This document shows, piece by piece, positions 46,835 through 53,989 of a stretch of DNA of 64,000 nucleotides (position 1 is the first letter of the stretch; each line of letters opens with the position of its first letter). The notes below the pieces were generated by a model. The model did no database searches and was not told the origin of the DNA. It was given only the letters and a program-made list of their open reading frames with translations. The DNA lies in the NCBI GenBank assembly GCA_964398225.1, contig CAYNLY010000002.1:1-64000 (forward strand), in the 5' to 3' direction. This stretch comes from CAYNLY01 sp964398225. Lineage in GTDB: Bacteria; Pseudomonadota; Zetaproteobacteria; Mariprofundales; Mariprofundaceae. A program made the position numbers and the translations under genes.

Positions 46835-47626
46835 TCAGTCCCAGAAATAGCCTTCGGTCGGACTGGAGGCGCTGGCGAACGCCCGCTTGGGCATACGGCC
46901 GGCCAGATAGGCCAGGCGTCCGGCGCGCACGGCATCCCGCATCGCCCGGGCCATCATCACCGGATTGCGCGCCTCGGCGATCGCGGTGTTGATCAGACAG
47001 GCATCAACCCCGAGCTCCATCGCCTTGGCCGCGTCCGAGGCCGTGCCGATCCCGGCATCGACGATCACGGGCACGTTCGCCCGCTCCTTGATCACGCGGA
47101 TGTTGAACGGATTGGCGAGCCCCCGGCCGGAACCGATCGGATTGCCGAGCGGCATCACCGCAACGCAGCCGATCTCCTCGAGCTGGCGGGCGACGATCGG
47201 ATCGTCGTTCGTGTAGGCCATCACCTCGAAGCCTTCGGCGACGAGCTGCTCGGCCGCCTTCAGGGTTTCGACGACGTTCGGATACAGGGTCTGTTCGTCG
47301 CCGAGCACCTCGAGCTTGACCAGACGCCAGCCGCCCGCCTCGCGCGCCAGCCTCAGCGTGCGCACCGCATCGCGGGCGTTGTAGCAGCCGGCCGTGTTGG
47401 GAAGGATCGTATATTTCTTCGGATCGATGTAATCGAGCAGGCTTTCCTTGCCGGGATCGGTGATGTTCACCCGGCGCACCGCCACGGTGATCATCTCCGC
47501 CTCGGCGGCCTCGGTGGCCGCCTTCGTGGTCGCAAAATCCTTGTACTTGCCCGAGCCGACGATCAGCCGCGAGCGGAACTCGTGGCTTCCGATTTTCAGT
47601 CGATCTTCGCTACTTGCCGCTTCCAT
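46835..47626 (-). CDS. thiG: Thiazole synthase
   Basis: TIM-barrel enzyme (263 aa) building the thiazole ring of thiamine from deoxyxylulose phosphate, dehydroglycine and ThiS-thiocarboxylate. Begins LKIGSHEFRSRLIVGSGKYK. Has VRRVNITDPGKESLLDYID, LPNTAGCYNARDAVRTLRLA, VMPLGNPIGSGRGLANP and PVIVDAGIGTASDAAKAME. Starts 7 bp after thiS, so thiS-thiG are coupled. Confidence 0.96.
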   Translation of the reverse strand: MEAASSEDRLKIGSHEFRSRLIVGSGKYKDFATTKAATEAAEAEMITVAVRRVNITDPGKESLLDYIDPKKYTILPNTAGCYNARDAVRTLRLAREAGGWRLVKLEVLGDEQTLYPNVVETLKAAEQLVAEGFEVMAYTNDDPIVARQLEEIGCVAVMPLGNPIGSGRGLANPFNIRVIKERANVPVIVDAGIGTASDAAKAMELGVDACLINTAIAEARNPVMMARAMRDAVRAGRLAYLAGRMPKRAFASASSPTEGYFWD

Positions 47627-47633
47627 GCCGTTC

Positions 47634-47834
47634 TCATCCTCCGCCGATCATGTGTACGAGCTCGATCCGGTCGCCCGCCTCGAGCTTCGTGGTGGCGTAC
47701 GCGCTCTTGGGCACGACCTCGAGATTGCGCTCGATCGCCAGCATGCGTCCGCCCAGGCCGAGTTCGTCGATCAGCTCGGCAACGGTCGTCGCCTTCACCT
47801 CACGCCGCTCGCCGTTGAGCACGATGCTCGGCAT
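47634..47834 (-). CDS. thiS: Sulfur carrier protein ThiS
   Basis: Ubiquitin-like sulfur carrier (66 aa) whose C-terminal glycine is converted to a thiocarboxylate for thiazole synthesis. The protein ends VHMIGGG, keeping the required GG end. N-terminus MPSIVLNGERREV and the LIDELGLGGRMLAIERN stretch are typical. ATG at 47834 chosen because GAGGTGA precedes it by about 6 nt; in-frame codons upstream to 47888 are not conserved. No TPP riboswitch is recognisable upstream. Confidence 0.93.
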   Translation of the reverse strand: MPSIVLNGERREVKATTVAELIDELGLGGRMLAIERNLEVVPKSAYATTKLEAGDRIELVHMIGGG

Positions 47835-47852
47835 CCCAATCACCTCGAATCG

Positions 47853-47866
47853 GGCCGAAATCGGCC
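47853..47866. repeat. Inverted repeat and tandem decamers upstream of thiS
   Basis: GGCCGA-AA-TCGGCC is a perfect 6-bp-arm inverted repeat. It belongs to a short tandem array (GGCCGAAATC twice from 47853, then GCCCCGAATC). Possible operator between the divergent thiS and TPR-aroQ-accBC units. Confidence 0.45.
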
Positions 47867-47911
47867 GAAATCGCCCCGAATCCATCAAAAATCGGGGCCA
47901 AAACGCACAAA

Positions 47912-47947
47912 ACCGCCCGATTTTCGATTGACCCGTGTCCGGGCGGT
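47912..47947. repeat. Inverted repeat centred on the -35 of the TPR-aroQ-accBC promoter
   Basis: ACCGCCCG (47912-47919) and CGGGCGGT (47940-47947), perfect 8-bp arms, centre at about 47929.5 within TTGACC (47928-47933). A plausible regulator site for the fatty-acid (acc) operon. Confidence 0.45.
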
Positions 47948-47956
47948 CTCTAGCGT
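47928..47956 (+). promoter_or_regulatory. Putative (near-)leaderless promoter of TPR-aroQ-accB-accC
   Basis: TTGACC (47928-47933), 17-bp spacer, TAGCGT (47951-47956), then 7 nt and the ATG at 47964. No Shine-Dalgarno. Confidence 0.55.
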
Positions 47957-47963
47957 GGCGGAC

Positions 47964-48395
47964 ATGCTACCAGCATCGGACACCCAGCCCAACCGGAGGC
48001 GCGCGCCCCGCCCGGACAACTGGCGCGGCGTGGACGCGGGACTCGCCGGTGCCCGGGAGGCCTACCGCTCCGGCAGGCTTGAAGAGGCGGAACGGATGCT
48101 GCGCGAGGTTCTGGAGTTCGCGCCCGACGAAGCCAAGGCCTGGGCATGGCTCGGCCGCATCCTGGAGCGGCGCGGGGAAGCATCCGAGTCCCAGGCCTGT
48201 TATGCCCGCGCCCGCCAGCTGATGGCGCCCCGGCGCATGCCGCCTCCGGCCTCGGTCCGGCTTGCGCGGCTGCTCTGGCAGCAGGGCGAGCGGGATGCCG
48301 CCCGCGCAATGCTCGCCCTGCTCATGCTCCAGCGTCGCGACGATCCCGAGGTGCAGCGGCTTGCCGCGGAGTTCGCGCCGGAGTCCGCCCGATGA
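47964..48395 (+). CDS. Small TPR-repeat protein
   Basis: A 143-aa protein with two to three tetratricopeptide-like helical pairs: GAREAYRSGRLEEAERMLRE (about 29-48), APDEAKAWAWLGRILERRGE (about 53-72), and RLARLLWQQGERDAARAML. No signal peptide and no enzymatic motif. Likely a scaffold. The in-frame region upstream of 47964 overlaps the divergent thiS and is not TPR-like. ATGA overlap with aroQ. Confidence 0.82.
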   Translation: MLPASDTQPNRRRAPRPDNWRGVDAGLAGAREAYRSGRLEEAERMLREVLEFAPDEAKAWAWLGRILERRGEASESQACYARARQLMAPRRMPPPASVRLARLLWQQGERDAARAMLALLMLQRRDDPEVQRLAAEFAPESAR

Positions 48396-48868
48396 GCAAC
48401 CTCCACATCCTGGTGATCCACGGCCCGAACCTGAATCTTCTGGGCATGCGCGAGCCCGGCCATTACGGCACGACGACGCTGGTCGAGATCAACCGTTCCC
48501 TGATCGAGCTGGGAGACCGGCTGGGCGTCGAGATCCTGACGTTTCAGAGCAACCACGAAGGGGAAATCGTCGAGCGCATCCAGCGCGCGGGCACACCCGG
48601 CTCCGATGAGGCGCGGATTGACGGCATCATCATCAACCCGGCCGCGTTCACGCATACCAGCATCGCGATCCGCGACGCGCTGCTCGCGGTGCGGCTGCCG
48701 TTCGTCGAGGTGCATCTTTCCAACATCCACGGCCGTGAGGACTTCCGCCGGCGCTCGCTGATGGCCGACAGGGCCTGCGGCGTGGTCGCGGGATTCGGCG
48801 CCGAATCCTACCGGCTCGCACTGCGCGGGCTGGTGCATCATCTTCGTCATGAAACCACGGGGGATTGA
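48392..48868 (+). CDS. aroQ: 3-dehydroquinate dehydratase, type II
   Basis: Dehydrates 3-dehydroquinate in the shikimate pathway (158 aa). Begins VIHGPNLNLLGMREPGHYG with the catalytic Tyr (Y25). FQSNHEGEIVERI, INPAAFTHTSIAIRDAL and EVHLSNIHGREDFRRRS (catalytic His/Arg) are all present. Start ATG overlaps the TPR gene. The aroQ-accB-accC order is widely conserved. Confidence 0.96.
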   Translation: MSNLHILVIHGPNLNLLGMREPGHYGTTTLVEINRSLIELGDRLGVEILTFQSNHEGEIVERIQRAGTPGSDEARIDGIIINPAAFTHTSIAIRDALLAVRLPFVEVHLSNIHGREDFRRRSLMADRACGVVAGFGAESYRLALRGLVHHLRHETTGD

Positions 48869-48871
48869 GCC

Positions 48872-49342
48872 TTGGACATTTCCGAAATCCGCAAACTGAT
48901 CAAGCTGCTTCAGAACTCGGACGTCACCGAAATCGAGGTCACCGAGGGCGACGTCTCGGTGCGCATCTCGCGGCAGTCCGCGGCGGCACAAGCGCCCGCG
49001 CCGCAGGTGATTACGGCCACCGTGCCCCAGCAGCCTTCGGCTGCGGCGCCGGCCCCGGCCAAGGAAGCCGCCCCGGAAGCGCCCGCCGGACCGCCCGAGG
49101 AGCATCTGGTCAAGTCCCCGATGGTCGGCACGTTCTACCGTGCGCCCAGCCCGGACGCCGATCCCTTCGTCGAGGTCGGCCACAAGGTCAAGAAGGGCGA
49201 CGTGCTCTGCATCATCGAAGCGATGAAGATGATGAACGAGATCGAGGCCGAGTACGACGGCGTCGTCGAGCAGATTCTGGTCGAGAACGCCACTCCGGTC
49301 GAATACGGCCAGCCGCTGTTCGTGATCGTTCCGCTCGGCTGA
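48872..49342 (+). CDS. accB: Biotin carboxyl carrier protein of acetyl-CoA carboxylase
   Basis: BCCP (156 aa). N-terminal DISEIRKLIKLLQ region, an Ala/Pro-rich flexible linker (about 36-78), and a C-terminal biotinyl domain with the biotinylated K119 in EAMKMMNEIE. Start is TTG at 48872; homology supports it (E. coli AccB also begins MDI). It sits 3 bp after aroQ and 12 bp before accC. Confidence 0.95.
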   Translation: MDISEIRKLIKLLQNSDVTEIEVTEGDVSVRISRQSAAAQAPAPQVITATVPQQPSAAAPAPAKEAAPEAPAGPPEEHLVKSPMVGTFYRAPSPDADPFVEVGHKVKKGDVLCIIEAMKMMNEIEAEYDGVVEQILVENATPVEYGQPLFVIVPLG

Positions 49343-49354
49343 TCCGGAGGGGGC

Positions 49355-50704
49355 ATGTTCCACAAGATCCTGATCGCCAACCGGGGCGAGATCGCGGTCC
49401 GCATCATCCGCGCCTGCAAGGAACTGGGCATCCATACCGTGGCCGTCTATTCCGAGGCCGACCGCGACTCGATGCATGCGCGGCTTGCCGACGAGGCGGT
49501 CTGCATTGGACCCGCGCCCTCCAACCGCTCCTATTTGAACATTCCGGCCATCATGGCCGCGGCCGAGCTGACCGATGCCGAAGCCATTCACCCGGGCTAC
49601 GGGTTTCTGGCCGAAAACCCCGACTTCGCCGAGATCGTGATCGAATCGGGCCTGACCTGGATCGGCCCTTCTCCGGAATCGATGCGGGTGATGGGCGACA
49701 AGGTCCGGGCCAAACAGCGCATGCGCGAAGCGGGTGTCCCGCTCGTGCCGGGGTCGGATGGCGCGGTCCGGACCGTGGACGAGGCAATGCACATCGCCCG
49801 CAACGCGGGCTTTCCGGTCATCATCAAGGCCTCGGCCGGCGGCGGGGGACGCGGGATGAAGATCGTCCGCTCCGAGGCCACGCTTCCGAACGCGTTCTCG
49901 ATGTGCCAGTCGGAGGCGCGGGCGGCCTTCGGGGACGATACCGTATTCATCGAGAAGTTCCTCGAACGCCCCCGGCACATCGAGGTTCAGGTGCTGGGCG
50001 ATGCCCACGGCAACGTCGTGCACCTGTTCGAGCGCGAGTGCTCGATGCAGCGCAACAACCAGAAAGTGCTCGAGGAGGCGCCGAGCCCCTTTCTGGATGA
50101 GGAAACCCGCGAGAAGATCTGCGCGGCCGGCGTGGCCGCGGCCAAAGCGGTGAACTATCAGGGGGCCGGCACGATCGAGTTCCTGATGAATCCGGACAAA
50201 AGCTTCTATTTCATCGAGATGAACACGCGGCTTCAGGTCGAGCATCCGGTGACCGAATGGATTACCGGCGTGGATCTCGTGGAATGGCAGATCCGGGTCG
50301 CGGCGGGCGAGCCCCTGGCGTTCACCCAGGACCAGATCAAGATGAAGGGCCATGCGATCGAGTGCCGGATCAATGCCGAACATCCGTTCTCGTTCCAGCC
50401 CTGCCCCGGCAAGATCGAGCTCTACCACGCCCCCGGCGGACGCAGCGTGCGCGTGGACTCGCACATCTACACGGGCTATACGATCCCGCCGCACTACGAC
50501 TCGATGATCGCGAAGATCATCACCCATGCGCGGACGCGTGAGAAATGCATCCGGCGCATGCAGCGGGCGATGGACGAACTCGTCGTGCTGGGCATCACGA
50601 CCAATCAGGAACTGCACCAGCGCCTGCTCGCCAATCCCGGCTTTCAGCGGGGCGAGTTCAACATCCACTTCCTCGAGGAGTGGCTGAGCCAGCTGCACCT
50701 CTAG
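49355..50704 (+). CDS. accC: Biotin carboxylase subunit of acetyl-CoA carboxylase
   Basis: ATP-grasp enzyme (449 aa) carboxylating the biotin on AccB. N-terminus FHKILIANRGEIAVRIIRAC, ATP-grasp glycine loop KASAGGGGRGMKIV, then FIEMNTRLQVEHPVTE with the catalytic residues. Normal length. Last gene of its operon; a hairpin without U-tract follows at 50703-50729. Confidence 0.97.
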   Translation: MFHKILIANRGEIAVRIIRACKELGIHTVAVYSEADRDSMHARLADEAVCIGPAPSNRSYLNIPAIMAAAELTDAEAIHPGYGFLAENPDFAEIVIESGLTWIGPSPESMRVMGDKVRAKQRMREAGVPLVPGSDGAVRTVDEAMHIARNAGFPVIIKASAGGGGRGMKIVRSEATLPNAFSMCQSEARAAFGDDTVFIEKFLERPRHIEVQVLGDAHGNVVHLFERECSMQRNNQKVLEEAPSPFLDEETREKICAAGVAAAKAVNYQGAGTIEFLMNPDKSFYFIEMNTRLQVEHPVTEWITGVDLVEWQIRVAAGEPLAFTQDQIKMKGHAIECRINAEHPFSFQPCPGKIELYHAPGGRSVRVDSHIYTGYTIPPHYDSMIAKIITHARTREKCIRRMQRAMDELVVLGITTNQELHQRLLANPGFQRGEFNIHFLEEWLSQLHL

Positions 50705-50729
50705 CCCGGGCCCGCCTTCGGGCCGGGCT
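50703..50729. terminator. Hairpin between convergent accC and leuA
   Basis: AGCCCGG-G-CCCG / CGGG-CCGGGCT with a CCTT loop and one bulged G. It overlaps the accC stop. There is no U-tract on either strand, so it may be Rho-assisted or only a transcript 3'-end barrier. Confidence 0.4.
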
Positions 50730-50731
50730 GC

Positions 50732-52276
50732 TCAGACTCCGGAATACTGGGCGTGCACCTCGCGGGCATGCATGTCCGGAAGCTTGTTCAGCGCGGCGAT
50801 CAGCGCCTTGGCGCTGGCCACGATGATGTCGGTGTCCGCGCCCTGACCGTTGACGATGCGGTCGCCGTCCTGAAGCCGGACCGTGACCTCGCCCTGGGCG
50901 TCGGTGCCGGCGGTGATCGCATTGACCGCATACAGCAGCAGGCGGCCGTTGGGCTCGACCAGCGAGTTGATGGCCTTGAACGTGGCATCCACGGGGCCGT
51001 CCCCTTCCGCGGTGGCCTTGTGCAGCTGGCCGTCGATCTCGAGCTCGACCGCGGCCACCGGCGTATCGCCCGTGCCCGAGGCGACATGCAGGCTCACCAG
51101 CCGGATGCGCTCGCCCTCAACCTCGCCGTCGGTCGAGAGGATCGCCATCAGGTCCTCGTCGAAGACCTCCTTCTTCTTGTCCGCGAGCAGCTTGAAGCGT
51201 TCGAAGACCGTATCGAGCTGCTCGCCGTCGAGCTCGATGCCAAGCTCGGCATAACGCGCCTTCAGCGCAGCCCGGCCCGAATGCTTGCCCAGCACCATCC
51301 TGCTCGTCGTCCAGCCGACCGATTCCGGCGTCATGATCTCGTAGGTCTTCTGGTGCTTCAGCACGCCATCCTGGTGAATGCCGGATTCGTGCGCGAAGGC
51401 GTTGGCGCCGACGATCGCCTTGTTCGGCTGCACCGGCATGCCGGTGATCTGGCTGACCAGCCGGGAGGTCGGGACGATCCGGGTCGTGTCGATGCCGGTG
51501 TCGATGTCGAACCGGTCCGAGCGGGTGCGGAGGATCATCACGATCTCCTCGAGCGAGGCGTTGCCGGCGCGCTCGCCCAGTCCGTTGATCGTGCATTCCA
51601 CCTGCCGCGCGCCGTTAACGACGGCGGCCAGCGAGTTGGCGACGGCCAGACCCAGATCGTTGTGGCAGTGCACCGAAAAGATCGCCCTGTCCGAGTTGGG
51701 CACGCGCTCGATCAGCTCGCGGATGCGGGCGCCGAACTCGTCCGGCACCATGTAGCCGACGGTGTCGGGGATGTTGATCACGGCCGCCCCGGCATCGATC
51801 GCCGCCTCGACCACCCGGCACAGGAAGTCCATTTCCGAGCGCCCGGCGTCCTCAGCCGAGAACTCGACCTCGGGCGCAAGCGACCGGGCCAGGCGCACCG
51901 CCTCGACCGCGCGCTCGAGCACCTCGTCCGGGCTCATCCTGAGCTTCGCTTCCATATGAATGGGGCTCGTGGCGATGAAGGTGTGGATCCGGCCCCGGTC
52001 GCCTGCGGGCGCGATCGCCTCGGCCGCGCGCTCGATGTCCTTGCGCGTGGCGCGCGCAAGCCCGGCGATTTTCGGCCCCTCGACCTCGGCGGCGATCCGC
52101 TGCACGGCCTCGAAGTCCCCGGGGCTCGCAATCGGAAAGCCAGCCTCGATGATGTCCACGCCCAGCCGCGCCAGCGCATGCGCCACCCGGAGCTTTTCCT
52201 CGATGTTCATCGAACAGCCGGGCGACTGCTCGCCGTCGCGCAGCGTCGTGTCGAAAATGTAGAGCCGCTTGGTCAT
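50732..52276 (-). CDS. leuA: 2-isopropylmalate synthase
   Basis: First committed enzyme of leucine synthesis (514 aa). The metal/substrate motif is FDTTLRDGEQSPG at residues 7-19. SVHCHNDLGLAVANS and CTINGLGERAGNASLEE follow, and the C-terminal LeuA regulatory domain mediates leucine feedback. ATG at 52276 has GGAGGAGA upstream. A leucine-rich leader peptide and terminator precede it, so transcription is probably attenuated by leucine. Confidence 0.96.
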   Translation of the reverse strand: MTKRLYIFDTTLRDGEQSPGCSMNIEEKLRVAHALARLGVDIIEAGFPIASPGDFEAVQRIAAEVEGPKIAGLARATRKDIERAAEAIAPAGDRGRIHTFIATSPIHMEAKLRMSPDEVLERAVEAVRLARSLAPEVEFSAEDAGRSEMDFLCRVVEAAIDAGAAVINIPDTVGYMVPDEFGARIRELIERVPNSDRAIFSVHCHNDLGLAVANSLAAVVNGARQVECTINGLGERAGNASLEEIVMILRTRSDRFDIDTGIDTTRIVPTSRLVSQITGMPVQPNKAIVGANAFAHESGIHQDGVLKHQKTYEIMTPESVGWTTSRMVLGKHSGRAALKARYAELGIELDGEQLDTVFERFKLLADKKKEVFDEDLMAILSTDGEVEGERIRLVSLHVASGTGDTPVAAVELEIDGQLHKATAEGDGPVDATFKAINSLVEPNGRLLLYAVNAITAGTDAQGEVTVRLQDGDRIVNGQGADTDIIVASAKALIAALNKLPDMHAREVHAQYSGV

Positions 52277-52304
52277 CGGATCGTCTCCTCCATCCAGGAA
52301 TAAC

Positions 52305-52332
52305 AAAAAAGCCGCGGGGATCCGCCCGCGGC
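52305..52332 (-). terminator. leuA attenuator (intrinsic terminator)
   Basis: Minus strand: GCCGCGGG (52325-52332), 6-nt loop, CCCGCGGC (52311-52318), followed by TTTTTT (52305-52310). Perfect 8-bp G+C stem and U6. It lies between the leader peptide stop and the leuA ribosome-binding site, where only an attenuator makes sense. Confidence 0.88.
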
Positions 52333-52357
52333 CTGCGCATCGTCCGGCGGCTTCCGG

Positions 52358-52429
52358 CTAGACGACGCCCAGGCCCGCTGCCTCAAGCAGCTTGCCGCAC
52401 AGTCGAAGGCCCAGGAACCCGTCACGCAT
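52358..52429 (-). CDS. leuL: Leucine-rich leader peptide of leuA (leuL-like)
   Basis: A 23-residue frame, MRDGFLGLRLCGKLLEAAGL-GVV, with six Leu codons, including LL at residues 14-15. It starts at the ATG 52429, exactly 6 nt after a good -10, so it is probably translated from a leaderless mRNA. Stop TAG at 52358 is about 25 nt before the terminator stem. Ribosome stalling at Leu codons would be expected to free CCGCC (in the AAGCCGCCGG stretch) to pair with GGCGG of the terminator arm and allow read-through. No homology search was possible. Confidence 0.75.
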   Translation of the reverse strand: MRDGFLGLRLCGKLLEAAGLGVV

Positions 52430-52435
52430 GGCGCT

Positions 52436-52464
52436 ATTAGAGCAAAGGCCCGCCGGGCCGTCAA
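52436..52464 (-). promoter_or_regulatory. Promoter of leuL-leuA, leaderless geometry
   Basis: TTGACG (52459-52464, 5 of 6), 17-bp spacer, TCTAAT (52436-52441, 5 of 6), then 6 nt (AGCGCC) and the leader-peptide ATG. The best sigma-70-like promoter in the window. Its -35 overlaps the pssA stop codon. Confidence 0.78.
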
Positions 52465-53240
52465 CGCGCGGTGGACTCCCGCTCCGCCTTGCGCCGGAGC
52501 CGGAGCCGGTGCGCCCGGAAGTTCCGCCGGCCGCGCCAGAGCGCCATCAACGGCCCGTGCAGGACGTAGGCGAGAAAGAACATGAACGGCACGCGGTAGG
52601 GATCGGCCGCGACGAGCCCGACGACCGCGATCATCGCCACGACGATGCCCGTCGACCGCCGGTGCTTGAGGTCGATGTCCTTGCCGGAAACGAACCGGAC
52701 CCGGCTGACCATGAGCCAGGATAGGAAAAACGAAACGCCGAGCCAGAGCCAGGGCTGGGGCTCGATGCCCTCCTCGGCATGGAACAGGACCGCACTGGCG
52801 ATCAGCAGCGCCGACGCCGGCGTGGGCAGGCCGTTGAAGTAGCGTTTGTCCTGGGTATCAAGCTGAACGTTGAACCGCGCAAGGCGCAACGCCGCGCATG
52901 CGGCCAGAAAGAACGCGCCGAGCCAGGCGAGCTTGTGGTAGGCGTGCGGAAGCTGGGCCAGCGCCCACAGATACATCAGCACGGCCGGTGCCACGCCGAA
53001 GCTGAGCATGTCGCACAGCGAGTCGTACTCGGCCCCGAACTCGGTTTCGGCATGGAGCAGGCGCGCCACGCGTCCGTCGAGCATGTCGAAGACGGCGGCG
53101 GCCACCAGGGCCCAGGCCGCAAGCTCGTACCTTCCCTGAATCGCGCCGATCAGCGCGTAGAATCCGGCGAACAGCCCCATCGTCGTGAACAGGCTGGGCA
53201 GGACATAAACGCCCCGGCGAACCTTGCCCCGCTCGGTCAT
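52461..53240 (-). CDS. pssA: CDP-diacylglycerol-serine O-phosphatidyltransferase
   Basis: Integral-membrane phosphatidylserine synthase (259 aa) of the CDP-alcohol phosphotransferase family. The full motif D52-x2-D55-G56-x2-A59-R60-x8-G69-x3-D73-x3-D77 is intact. About seven hydrophobic helices; the C-terminus is basic. It supplies PS to Psd, encoded directly upstream with an ATGA overlap. This is the Bacillus-type (type II) enzyme, not the E. coli soluble form. Confidence 0.96.
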   Translation of the reverse strand: MTERGKVRRGVYVLPSLFTTMGLFAGFYALIGAIQGRYELAAWALVAAAVFDMLDGRVARLLHAETEFGAEYDSLCDMLSFGVAPAVLMYLWALAQLPHAYHKLAWLGAFFLAACAALRLARFNVQLDTQDKRYFNGLPTPASALLIASAVLFHAEEGIEPQPWLWLGVSFFLSWLMVSRVRFVSGKDIDLKHRRSTGIVVAMIAVVGLVAADPYRVPFMFFLAYVLHGPLMALWRGRRNFRAHRLRLRRKAERESTAR

Positions 53241-53896
53241 GAGTCCGCTCTCCGTCGGGCGAGCACCGTCCGCCCGGCGACGACGCGGTCTCCAGGCGCG
53301 ACGAGAATCTCGAAATCCTCCGGAATCTCGCAGTCAACCCTTGAGCCGAATCGGATCATGCCGATGCGCTGGCCCGCCCGCACGCGGTCGCCGACGCCCA
53401 CGTAGGTCACGATGCGCCGGGCCACGAGTCCGGCGATCTGCGTGAAGGCGATGCGCGTGCCATCCTCCGTTTCCATCTCGATCCGGTTGCGCTCGTTTTC
53501 GCTGGAAGCCGTATCGAGGCTTGCGTTGACGAAGCGGCCCGGACGATAGTCCATGAACGTGATCCGGCCGGACATCGGCGCGCGGTTGACGTGCACGTCG
53601 AAAACGTTCATGAACACATCCACGCGCTTGACGCCTTCGCGTTCCTCGGCAACGACGACGCGTCCATCCGCCGGGGACAGAAACAGTCCCTCGCCCTCCG
53701 GCGGGGTTCGTTCCGGATCCCGGAAGAAGTTGATCATGAACAGCTCGAGCAGCCCGAACACCATTGCGAGCGCAGTCCAGCCCGCCAGTGCAGCGAGCAC
53801 GCAGGCGGCCAGTCCCGCGGCTAGAAAAGGCCAGCCGTCCGGGGCAAGGGGCAACGCGCCGCGCGGGCGACCGGCTCGGGCTTGGGGCGAAGACAT
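53237..53896 (-). CDS. psd: Phosphatidylserine decarboxylase proenzyme
   Basis: Makes phosphatidylethanolamine from PS (219 aa, short form). One N-terminal hydrophobic segment (about 20-56), NFFRDPERTPP, and the self-cleavage site G184-S185 in MIRFGSRVD, where Ser becomes the pyruvoyl group. The short type is common where psd and pssA are paired. ATG at 53896 has no Shine-Dalgarno and a TAGCCT hexamer 6 nt upstream. Confidence 0.95.
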   Translation of the reverse strand: MSSPQARAGRPRGALPLAPDGWPFLAAGLAACVLAALAGWTALAMVFGLLELFMINFFRDPERTPPEGEGLFLSPADGRVVVAEEREGVKRVDVFMNVFDVHVNRAPMSGRITFMDYRPGRFVNASLDTASSENERNRIEMETEDGTRIAFTQIAGLVARRIVTYVGVGDRVRAGQRIGMIRFGSRVDCEIPEDFEILVAPGDRVVAGRTVLARRRADS

Positions 53897-53902
53897 GGGC
53901 GC

Positions 53903-53931
53903 AGGCTAGCGCCGGCAAAGTCCGAGCCCAA
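53903..53931 (-). promoter_or_regulatory. Putative leaderless promoter of psd-pssA
   Basis: TTGGGC (53926-53931), 17-bp spacer, TAGCCT (53903-53908), 6 nt (GCGCCC), ATG at 53896. No Shine-Dalgarno. Confidence 0.58.
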
Positions 53932-53953
53932 GCCGGAATCAAGCCGCCGGAAT

Positions 53954-53981
53954 GTGACAATCGCCCCGTTTCGACTACACT
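53954..53981 (+). promoter_or_regulatory. Putative promoter of the second cNMP-binding protein
   Basis: GTGACA (53954-53959, 5 of 6), 16-bp spacer, TACACT (53976-53981), then 8 nt and the ATG at 53990. A leader of one or two nucleotides at most; no Shine-Dalgarno. Confidence 0.52.
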
Positions 53982-53989
53982 TCCATCGT

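Noticed and set aside
47835..47930. TPP riboswitch upstream of thiS
   Set aside because: No conserved THI-box CTGAGA core or matching helices could be recognised.
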